Assembly: GCA_964386385.1 (NCBI GenBank)
Contig: CAYLRN010000004.1
Span: forward strand, 124,001 to 188,000
Origin: RUG572 sp964386385
GTDB taxonomy: Bacteria; Verrucomicrobiota; Kiritimatiellia; RFP12; UBA1067
Reading direction: 5' to 3'
DNA: 64,000 nucleotides
A program made the translations under genes and the position numbers. Below are positions 49,068 through 55,897 of this stretch, piece after piece. Under the pieces are notes generated by a model. It saw only the letters and a program-made list of their open reading frames with translations. It was not told where the DNA came from and ran no database searches. Position 1 is the stretch's first letter. Each line of letters starts with the position of its first letter.

Positions 49068-50261
49068 TCAGACAAGTTGCGAAAGGAACGCGCGCGCCGG
49101 GACGGAGACCGGCTCTTTTCGTGAAAATGCGTCCGCGTCCACGAAAGGTTCGTCGCACACGACCTGAAAGGCGTGTTCCGCCCCGGTGGCCTTCTGGAAA
49201 TGCGGCAGCGCGGAGGAAATCCGCTCCGCCCCCTTTTTCACCTCGACAAGAAACCACGGCGTCCGGTCGCGCGTCACGATGAAGTCCACCTCGCGCTTCT
49301 GCTTGTCGCGCAGATATCCGAGTTCAAACTCGCCCAGTCCCATGTCCGTCCAGCATTCCACCGCTTTCAGCAGATGGCAGGCGACAAGCGTCTCAAACCT
49401 CTTTCCATCGTCGGCAATGAGCGACCAATCGCGCAGATACCATTTAGGAGTCTTTCTGATGGAGTTTTCGACATTCCGAAAATAGGGCCTGACCTCAAAG
49501 CCATAGTAGAGATGTTTCAGAATGCCAATCCAGCATTTGACCGTCTTCTCGTCGATTCTGACCTCGTTCGCAAGCGACGAGTAGACAATCTGCTCGCCGG
49601 ACCTGTTCGAGACTATCTCCACAAGGGCCGCCAGCTGGTCGATCTGCACTATCTGCGACAGGTCTCTGACATCCTCGCGCAACAGCTGTTCGCGTCGCAT
49701 GGCATTCCATCTGCGGGAAAACAGACGATTCCGCTTCAGAAACGGCTCCGGGAATCCCCCGAACGTCCACAAGGCCTGCCACGAATCTTCGTCGAGCGGT
49801 CGCGGCGGACGCAGAACGCCCTCGTCCGGAAGCGAGACGTCAAGAAGCTCCGCGACTGTCAGCGGATGGACACGATAGGGGAAGTAACGCCCCATCATGC
49901 TGTCTCCGCCACGCCGGTAGACGTCCATGTGGGCGGAGCCGGTGGCAAGAATCTTCACGCGGTCTTCATAGTCGTCGAAGAAGCCCTTGAGAAACTGCTT
50001 CCATCGCCTGTACTTGTGGATTTCGTCGAAAGCCACGACAAGCGGTTGCGGACGAATCGCGTCCAGCGCACACCGCTCGGCGACCTTGTCCTGCCCGGCA
50101 AGGACGTCGAGCCTGACGAGGTCGTCGTCCCAGTTCAGATAGGCCTCAGCATGGGCCTTGGCAATCGTCGTCTTTCCCGACTGGCGAGGCCCGCTCAGAA
50201 ATGCCACCTGGCGATAGGACTTCAGATGGAATTCGATCAGACTGTCGTAGATGCGCTTCAT
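49068..50261 (-). CDS. DUF4143-type AAA ATPase
   Basis: A 397-residue ATPase of the AAA_14/DUF4143 family. Walker A GPRQSGKTT near 25, Walker B VVAFDEIHKYRRWKQFLKG near 92, ATGSAHMDV near 128, then the C-terminal DUF4143 region with a nuclease-like end (KREVDFIVTRDRTPWFLVEVKKG near 325). These proteins are widespread and of unknown role; many behave like mobile or strain-specific genes. Start at 50261 begins the conserved MKRIYDSLIEFHL; a -10 box ends 7 bases upstream, giving a leaderless message. Longer starts upstream would run through the repeat cluster and are unlikely. Confidence 0.85.
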   Translation of the reverse strand: MKRIYDSLIEFHLKSYRQVAFLSGPRQSGKTTIAKAHAEAYLNWDDDLVRLDVLAGQDKVAERCALDAIRPQPLVVAFDEIHKYRRWKQFLKGFFDDYEDRVKILATGSAHMDVYRRGGDSMMGRYFPYRVHPLTVAELLDVSLPDEGVLRPPRPLDEDSWQALWTFGGFPEPFLKRNRLFSRRWNAMRREQLLREDVRDLSQIVQIDQLAALVEIVSNRSGEQIVYSSLANEVRIDEKTVKCWIGILKHLYYGFEVRPYFRNVENSIRKTPKWYLRDWSLIADDGKRFETLVACHLLKAVECWTDMGLGEFELGYLRDKQKREVDFIVTRDRTPWFLVEVKKGAERISSALPHFQKATGAEHAFQVVCDEPFVDADAFSRKEPVSVPARAFLSQLV

Positions 50262-50268
50262 GCCGACC

Positions 50269-50274
50269 ATTATA
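50269..50274 (-). promoter_or_regulatory. Extended -10 promoter of the DUF4143 ATPase (leaderless)
   Basis: Minus strand TGGTATAATGGTCGGC then ATG: TATAAT at 50269-50274, seven bases from the start codon. No ribosome site in between. Confidence 0.6.
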
Positions 50275-50300
50275 CCATGGTTTTCCCCTCCATGGCCTTG

Positions 50301-50357
50301 CCAAAGCGGAGTGCGCTCCGCTTTGGTAATGACTAAAGCGGAATGCCCTCCGCTTTG
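50301..50357. repeat. Pair of GC hairpins with CCAAAGCGGA arms
   Basis: CCAAAGCGGAG (50301-50311), TGCG, CTCCGCTTTGG (50316-50326), then a second imperfect copy from 50334 (AAAGCGGA, ATGCCC, TCCGCTTTGG). The two units are near-identical with a few changes in the loop. They open a run of six hairpins that fills the 300-base gap to 50564. Confidence 0.7.
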
Positions 50358-50380
50358 GCAAATGCCATGCACCCATCTGG

Positions 50381-50402
50381 AGGGTGGACGTCCTCGTCCG
50401 CC
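50381..50402 (+). repeat. Variable-arm hairpin element
   Basis: GGAGGG, arm TGGACG, loop TCCT, arm CGTCCG, CC. One G-T wobble in the arms. Confidence 0.65.
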
Positions 50403-50435
50403 GTTGTGGGCGAAAAGGCATCTGAAATTGCATGG

Positions 50436-50459
50436 CAGGGCGCGACGTCCCATCGCGCC
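50436..50459 (+). repeat. Variable-arm hairpin element
   Basis: GGCAGGG, arm CGCGACG, loop TCC, arm CATCGCG, CC; one mismatch in the stem. Confidence 0.65.
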
Positions 50460-50494
50460 GTTGCGGTTGAAAAGGCGGTTTAAGAGCCTATTCG

Positions 50495-50520
50495 GTAGGG
50501 GCGCGACGTCTCGTCGCGCC
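50495..50520 (+). repeat. Variable-arm hairpin element
   Basis: ATTCGGTAGGG, then perfect 9-bp arms GGCGCGACG and CGTCGCGCC around TCT. The leading word ATTCGGTAGGG also precedes the copy at 25220. Confidence 0.7.
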
Positions 50521-50532
50521 GTCTTGCCATGC

Positions 50533-50559
50533 GGCGGGGCGGGACGCCCCGCCCTACCA
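50533..50559 (-). repeat. Variable-arm hairpin element
   Basis: Minus strand: CTGGTAGGG, arms CGGGGCG and CGCCCCG around TCC, CC. Five bases beyond the stop of the next gene. The 300-base gap holds only these hairpins. Confidence 0.7.
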
Positions 50560-50564
50560 GAAGA

Positions 50565-51026
50565 TCAATTCGCGACAATGGCGAGTGCCTTTTCGGCAAG
50601 TTCCTTCGCGCCGGCATGGTGCCAGCTGTCGAGCGTGACGCGCCGCCCGTCGCGGGCGAGGACGACGAGAATGCCCTTCTTCTTCCACTGCGAATCGTTC
50701 ACCCCCGCGATGTCCGAAAACGCAAGCGGGACGCCGCCGGTGAGCGAGCCGACCATCTCGTTATCGTCCCACGAAAGCGTGGACCTCCAGTTGCGGAAGA
50801 CGAGAAACGCTATCACGAGCGACGCAAGGCCGGAAAGCCCGGCGAACTGGAACTGCCGCGCGATCGCGTTCTCCCTGGTGGTGTGAAGCGTCTCCGTGAA
50901 ATACGCCTCGTCCTTGCGCGGATACGACACCGCGCCGTCGTAGACGAACCAGCCGCAGAGGCCGATGAAAAGAAGGGCGACGCCAAGATGGCGCACCGCA
51001 TATTCGCGATTGAGTGTCAGTTGCAT
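50565..51026 (-). CDS. Small membrane protein with PH-like domain
   Basis: 153 residues. Two membrane segments (about 12-29 and 62-80) enclose a short outer loop; the C-terminal 70 residues (RSTLSWDDNEMVGSLTGGVPLAFSDIAGVNDSQWKKKGILVVLARDGRRVTLDSW) form a strand-rich bacterial PH-like domain. Role unknown. The start codon lies inside the palindrome TTGCAT-x-ATGCAA, and a TATAAT ends 8 bases before it, so this is another leaderless candidate. Confidence 0.7.
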   Translation of the reverse strand: MQLTLNREYAVRHLGVALLFIGLCGWFVYDGAVSYPRKDEAYFTETLHTTRENAIARQFQFAGLSGLASLVIAFLVFRNWRSTLSWDDNEMVGSLTGGVPLAFSDIAGVNDSQWKKKGILVVLARDGRRVTLDSWHHAGAKELAEKALAIVAN

Positions 51027-51034
51027 GATGCAAG

Positions 51035-51040
51035 ATTATA
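51035..51040 (-). promoter_or_regulatory. Extended -10 promoter of the small membrane protein (leaderless)
   Basis: Minus strand TTTGGTATAATCTTGCATC then ATG: TATAAT at 51035-51040, eight bases before the start. Confidence 0.6.
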
Positions 51041-51103
51041 CCAAACCCTGTCGGTTCGGATCTCGGTGAATTGCGCGAACCGTTCCGATGGCATTCGGCG
51101 GGG

Positions 51104-54100
51104 CTACCGGAAGACGATCGCCATGCCGTCCGCGGACGCCAGGTACCAGACGTCGCCGCGGCGGTACAGACGCCAGCGTCCCCCTTCCAGGTTGCTCGAC
51201 GCGAACGCTCCGTCCACGCCGCCTGTCACGGCAAGGACCGTGTGGCGCGTCCCCTTCCTTGCGCGTTCATAGTCGTCTATCACAATCGTCGCGCCCGCGC
51301 CAAGCACAAGCCGGCCCTCGATTGTCACCGTCGCCACGTTTCCGTCCGCGTCCACCTTCACGACGATCCGCCCGTCGCCAAGCGCGACGTCCCCCGACAG
51401 CACGGCGTCTCCGGTGAGCAGCAGCCCGCCAGTCCCGTTTGCGATCGCGGCGTTCTCCTCGGGAACTTCAGAAGAGGCGTTGTCCACCCACTTGTCGAGC
51501 AGATACTTCTCCACAGAGAGGATTTCATCTTCGTCCATCGCGTAGTCGTAGCCGATCGCCTCCGCCACCCACTGGCGGGCGCCGCCGTTCCCGACGTACT
51601 TGTTGATCGCGTTGCGTCCGTACCGCCTTGACGCCGCATAGTCCTGATGGAAGTCGCCAAGGCGGCAGACGAGCACGTACGGTCTTCCCTTCGGGACCGT
51701 CAGGTTGCCGGTCGTCAGCGACGTGTGCCTGACGCCGTTCACGCGCAGATAGTCGCCGACGTACGCCCAGCCGCTTCCGGTGCCGACGTTCAGCGTCGTC
51801 TGGCTTGTATAGCGGAAGCCGTAGTCGTGGTCGTGCCAGCCGAACACGCCCCAGTTGCCGTTCTGGGTCCCGTCGGCGCAGGCGACGAGAAAGAGCGTAC
51901 GAGTGTCGACGGAGACCGGCGAGACGAGGTTGTCCGCCGTCTCGAAGTGGATGGCCGGCTTGCCGTTGAACCCCGCCGCGGACGCGTCGTACGTCGGCGC
52001 ACCCCAGACGCGGAAGAAGCCGTCCGCGACCTGGCAGTCGGCGCGGTTGCGCCAGTTCGTGACCGCGCCGTCCGCGTCCGTCAGCACGGTTGCGGACTTC
52101 GAGGCGTCCATCCAGAATATCCGCCCCTTCGCCGGCGGCGTCGGCACGTATGCCGAAAGCGCGGCCGTTCCGCCGGCGAGTTCAAGCGTGGCGGCTCCCT
52201 CCAGGCTGACTGACAGGTCGGACGCCGCGGCGCCGGGGCGCACCAGCGCGACGTTCCCGTCCACCACGCCCCTGAACGAGCAGTCCCCGGTCACCGTCAG
52301 GCGCGCCTTCGGCGCGGAGGAATTGCAGATCCGCCCCTCTCCCGAAAGCGACGCCACCGTGACGTCCGCACCGTTAAGGTCGAACGTCCCCGATGCCACG
52401 ATCTCAAGATCGGTTTCCGGCGAAAGCGGAGGCTTCGTCTCGACGTCCGCGTGGAATCCTGCGGCGTTCACTCCCCACTTCTTCGCAAGGTAGTTCTCCA
52501 CGGTCTTGCGCTCGCCCTCGTCAAGGATGCGGTTGAACGCGATGACCTCGCCGAAAGACCCGCCGTAGCGGCCGTTGTTGTTGTATCCGCCAAGGCACGG
52601 GACGAATATCGGCCCGGTGCCCTTCACCGAGTCGTCGCCGTGCATCATCGTCAGGACGTAGGGGACTTCGCGTTCGTACCTGCCCGTGCCGAGGACGCCG
52701 TTCACGCCGATTTCCGACTTCGCCGTGATGAACGTGAACGGCGTCACGTCCGTCCGCCATCCGTCTCCCTGCCAGCGCTGTCCGTAGTCGGCGTAGGCGC
52801 ATCCGAAGATGCCCGCCAGATTGCCGGTTCTGTTGTGCTCCAGGGTGGCGATGAAGACGGTCCGCTGCTGGACGGCCTTGTTCGCCACAAGCCTGTCGTA
52901 GTCCACGTCCACGTCCGTCGTCGTGAACAGGACGCCGGGCATCCCCGCCATGTCGGTGGCGGAATACGACGGCTCGTGGTCCGCGGCGGAAAACGCGATG
53001 CCGTTCCCGTTGGCGCTAACCCAGTTCGTGACCGCGCCGGCCGCGTTCGTGAATATCGTGTCCGGCCGCGTGGCGTCGAGCCAGTACGCGACGTCGGGGC
53101 TTTTCAGGACGTCCGGCTCCAGTCGCAGCGCGCCGCCGCGCACAACCGTCCTGCCGGTGTACGTCTTCGCGCCGTGGAACGTCACGGAGTTCGTCCCGGC
53201 CTTGACGAATGAAAGCCGCCCCGCGCCGTCCTCCAGTCGCGCGGCGAAGTCCTGCGAAGCGCCCGCGCCGCCAAGCGTGAACGTCGATTCGCCGGCCGCG
53301 CCCCGGACGAGCGTCTCGCCCGTCGCCCCCGTGGCGGAGGCGGCGGCGACGTTCGTCCCGACGCCAAGCGTCGCAGCGGTCGTCAGATCCAGCGTTCCGA
53401 TCGCCGTCGGCCCAAGCAGCGTAGCGGACGACGCGACCGTGGCGGCGGTTCCGTCCGCCCTGTCGCCGCCCGTCATCGCCTTCGTCGCCGGATTGAAGCG
53501 CACGGTCCCCTTCGCGTCGACTGCGTTCGTGGCCACAAGCCCGACGCTGTTGAGCCGGATCGTGCCGTTCGCAGCCAACTGCCTCACCGCGCCCTGCCCG
53601 AACGTGCCATTCGCGCCGATCGCGATCGTGCCGCCGCCTTCCTGCACGGAGTCCCCGGCGAACGTGTTCGTCGCGTTGAGGCTTATCGTCCCGGTCATCC
53701 TGTAGGAGGCGACAAGGCCGCCGTCGCCCGTCAGGGGACCGTTGAAGGTCTGCACGGCGCCGGAATCCCGCGGATTGAGCTCGCATTCGCCATGCAGTTC
53801 GACGACGTCGGAAAAGACCGAACTTCCACCATCGGCATAGACTGCGCCGAAGTCGTCGCTTGCGCGGGGGCCGCGCCCGCGAAGATGGATTGGACGGTCG
53901 AACAACATTCCGCCCGGAAAGAGCTGCGCGGAATACAGGCGGTCGGCGCCGTGAAGATGGATTGCCTGCCGGTTCGTTATCGCATTGGAGTTCTGCCACC
54001 ATAGGCGGGCGCCGGAGACGTGCGTCTCGCCCAGCCAGCGCCCGACGCCGGCGCGGTCCATGCAGAAGAAGGTGAAACGCCCGTCGACTCCGCCGTCGCC

Positions 54101-55357
54101 GGACACCAGCGAGACGCCCTTCTCGCCCGTCACGACAGTCCGCATGCGGAGACCGCGGCCAAGGGACGGAGAGGCGTGGTAGACGACGCCCTCGGACGAG
54201 CCGAAGTCGAGCCGCCCGCCGCCCTCGAAGACGTCGTATTCGTTGCCGACGTCGGTCTGGCTGTTGAATATCACCGCAGCGGCGTGGACGCCGTCGCCCA
54301 CCGTCAGCGTCACGCCGTTGGAGATGACAAGGTGCGCGCGGTTGTCCACGACGAGCGCGTAGACGTGGACGTCGTTCGTCACGATGGTGTCCTCCGAAAT
54401 GCGGGCGATCGAATTCGGCCCGCCGTCCAGCCCTTCGACATACTTGGCCGGCACGAAGCCCTTCTCGACATCGTAGGAGAGAAAGTGGTACGGAGCGCTC
54501 GGAGACGAGACGTCGCGGGCGACGATCGTGGCGTCGACCATTCCGTTCACGACCTCCGGCGCCTGCGTCGTCCTGACGATCTCCGTCTCGCCCAGCGCGG
54601 CGATTCCGGACATCGGCTTGATTGCGAGCGTCCCGTTCGCCTCGCGCTCAAGCGGCCCCACGGTCAGCGCGACCGACGCTCCGGACCCCTTCGACACGGA
54701 CAGCCATCCCGCCCCCGTGCCGTAGAGGAACTTCGCCCCCGCGCCCGTCGCCATTGTCGCTGCGGCGGACTCTCCGGCGGCGAGCTGCGGCGCCCATTCC
54801 GCCACGCCCGCGCGCAATGCGACGGACGCATCCGTCAGGAACGTCCCCCCGGCCGCGTTCGTCATCGTCATGAAGCCGTCCGCCAGGACCAGCGTCCCGA
54901 TGTCCGCGACCGGATGGATAAGAATGTAGCGCGACGCGCCCTTCTTCGTGAGCGTGTTCCCCCCCGTGCCCTTCAGCTTCAACTCGACTCGCGGAGTACA
55001 GACCGACCACGCGCCCTTCGTCTGAAACGCCGCGCCGTCGACGAATGCGTCGTCGCCCGCCAGCGTCAGGTCAAGCCCGTAGAGATACGGCGTGGCGCAC
55101 GTCGTGAAGTCGATTCCGCGCAGCGTCAGCCCCGCCACGTTCTGGTTGACGCTTCCCGCGGCAAGGAACGTCGCGACGCCGCCTTCCCCGGCAATCCGCT
55201 CGCACTGCCAGCTCCAGCAGTCCGTCCAGGACATCGGAGACGCCTTGTAGTTGACGCTGCGGCACTGCCACACCGTGCCGTCCACCGGCGTCGCCACAAC
55301 GTGGGGCAGTCCGAACAGGACCGCCCCGGCCAAAATACAAAACGACATTCGCGACAT
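51104..55357 (-). CDS. Large secreted LamG/autotransporter-repeat protein (exoprotein 5)
   Basis: About 1,417 residues, the longest gene here. Signal peptide in MSRMSFCILAGAVLFGLPHVVA. Autotransporter-associated repeats are clear near 580 and 755 (GLVASYRMTGTISLNATNTFAGDSVQEGGGTI; GTNSVTFHGAKTYTGRTVVRGGALRL). Two LamG-like units end in LDEGERKTVENYLAKKWGVN and MDEDEILSVEKYLLDKWVDN. It ends VWYLASADGMAIVFR, the shared ending. GGAGG lies ten bases before the chosen ATG; an in-frame ATG at 55390 is possible. Likely surface-exposed or released; ligand unknown. Confidence 0.82.
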   Translation of the reverse strand: MSRMSFCILAGAVLFGLPHVVATPVDGTVWQCRSVNYKASPMSWTDCWSWQCERIAGEGGVATFLAAGSVNQNVAGLTLRGIDFTTCATPYLYGLDLTLAGDDAFVDGAAFQTKGAWSVCTPRVELKLKGTGGNTLTKKGASRYILIHPVADIGTLVLADGFMTMTNAAGGTFLTDASVALRAGVAEWAPQLAAGESAAATMATGAGAKFLYGTGAGWLSVSKGSGASVALTVGPLEREANGTLAIKPMSGIAALGETEIVRTTQAPEVVNGMVDATIVARDVSSPSAPYHFLSYDVEKGFVPAKYVEGLDGGPNSIARISEDTIVTNDVHVYALVVDNRAHLVISNGVTLTVGDGVHAAAVIFNSQTDVGNEYDVFEGGGRLDFGSSEGVVYHASPSLGRGLRMRTVVTGEKGVSLVSGDGGVDGRFTFFCMDRAGVGRWLGETHVSGARLWWQNSNAITNRQAIHLHGADRLYSAQLFPGGMLFDRPIHLRGRGPRASDDFGAVYADGGSSVFSDVVELHGECELNPRDSGAVQTFNGPLTGDGGLVASYRMTGTISLNATNTFAGDSVQEGGGTIAIGANGTFGQGAVRQLAANGTIRLNSVGLVATNAVDAKGTVRFNPATKAMTGGDRADGTAATVASSATLLGPTAIGTLDLTTAATLGVGTNVAAASATGATGETLVRGAAGESTFTLGGAGASQDFAARLEDGAGRLSFVKAGTNSVTFHGAKTYTGRTVVRGGALRLEPDVLKSPDVAYWLDATRPDTIFTNAAGAVTNWVSANGNGIAFSAADHEPSYSATDMAGMPGVLFTTTDVDVDYDRLVANKAVQQRTVFIATLEHNRTGNLAGIFGCAYADYGQRWQGDGWRTDVTPFTFITAKSEIGVNGVLGTGRYEREVPYVLTMMHGDDSVKGTGPIFVPCLGGYNNNGRYGGSFGEVIAFNRILDEGERKTVENYLAKKWGVNAAGFHADVETKPPLSPETDLEIVASGTFDLNGADVTVASLSGEGRICNSSAPKARLTVTGDCSFRGVVDGNVALVRPGAAASDLSVSLEGAATLELAGGTAALSAYVPTPPAKGRIFWMDASKSATVLTDADGAVTNWRNRADCQVADGFFRVWGAPTYDASAAGFNGKPAIHFETADNLVSPVSVDTRTLFLVACADGTQNGNWGVFGWHDHDYGFRYTSQTTLNVGTGSGWAYVGDYLRVNGVRHTSLTTGNLTVPKGRPYVLVCRLGDFHQDYAASRRYGRNAINKYVGNGGARQWVAEAIGYDYAMDEDEILSVEKYLLDKWVDNASSEVPEENAAIANGTGGLLLTGDAVLSGDVALGDGRIVVKVDADGNVATVTIEGRLVLGAGATIVIDDYERARKGTRHTVLAVTGGVDGAFASSNLEGGRWRLYRRGDVWYLASADGMAIVFR

Positions 55358-55442
55358 TGCTCTTCGTCCTCCATCTAACTGCTTGTCCATTTGCCAATGC
55401 GAAAACTGCCCGCCACAGGGCAGAGTCAGTAAAGACACTGCA

Positions 55443-55470
55443 ATTATATCGTTTTTTTTTGCCAATCAAT
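55443..55470 (-). promoter_or_regulatory. A-tract promoter P5 (exoprotein 5)
   Basis: Minus strand: TTGATT (55464-55469), 15-base spacer with nine A (55452-55460), TATAAT (55443-55448). Using ATTGAT as -35 gives the usual 16. Leader near 80 bases. Confidence 0.75.
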
Positions 55471-55586
55471 CGAAAATGGACAAAAACTGCGAGAACGCAA
55501 CTACAGGCCCTCATCGCCGGGCATCCGCCATTGGACGCATGGGACGCCATGCCACAAAGGGACGAACTCGTCAGCGGGGGGGGGGG

Positions 55587-55660
55587 TGGAGCGGGCGAAG
55601 GGAATCGAACCCTCGTCATCGGCTTGGAAGGCCGACGCTCTGCCATTGAGCTACGCCCGC
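55587..55660 (-). tRNA. tRNA-Gly (anticodon TCC)
   Basis: Cloverleaf on the minus strand: acceptor GCGGGCG/CGCCCGC, D arm AGCTCAATGGCAGAGC, anticodon stem with loop CTTCCAA (TCC), T arm with GGTTCGATTCC, and an encoded CCA (55587-55589). Eleven G on the plus strand lie directly beyond the CCA. It shares a transcript with tRNA-Val. Confidence 0.93.
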
Positions 55661-55684
55661 AGGGGACAGAGAAAAGACTTGAAC

Positions 55685-55761
55685 TGGTGGGCGATACTGG
55701 ACTCGGACCAGTGACCCCTACCGTGTGAAGGTAGTGCTCTAACCAACTGAGCTAATCGCCC
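55685..55761 (-). tRNA. tRNA-Val (anticodon CAC)
   Basis: Acceptor GGGCGAT/ATCGCCC, D arm TAGCTCAGTTGGTTAGAGC, anticodon stem CTACC/GGTAG with loop TTCACAC (CAC), T arm with GTCCGAGTCC, encoded CCA. 24 bases separate it from tRNA-Gly. Confidence 0.93.
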
Positions 55762-55774
55762 GCGATTGGAGAGA

Positions 55775-55803
55775 AGTATATCAAACCGCATGGCGTCGGG
55801 CAA
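55775..55803 (-). promoter_or_regulatory. Promoter of the tRNA-Val/tRNA-Gly transcript
   Basis: Minus strand: TTGCCC (55798-55803), 17-base spacer, TATACT (55775-55780), 14 bases before the tRNA-Val 5' end. Confidence 0.7.
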
Positions 55804-55853
55804 GGGGGGATTTAACGGAAAATGGACCTGCCTGCGAATCCTTCGACATTTGG

Positions 55854-55859
55854 TATAAT
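55854..55859 (+). promoter_or_regulatory. Extended -10 promoter of the symporter
   Basis: TTTGGTATAATG; TATAAT 55854-55859, about 39 bases before the GTG start, with GAAGGA as ribosome site. Confidence 0.6.
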
Positions 55860-55897
55860 GTGCGCCGACGACGAAACGAAAAGAAGGAATTCGACTG

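Noticed and set aside
25220..50553. GC hairpins as ordinary intrinsic terminators
   Set aside because: None is followed by a T run, they occur in both orientations, inside a coding gene and in clusters, so termination alone does not explain them.
22099..55357. PEP-CTERM, LPXTG or type IX sorting signals on the exoproteins
   Set aside because: I looked for these endings and none is present; all five end in a short hydrophobic stretch plus arginine instead.
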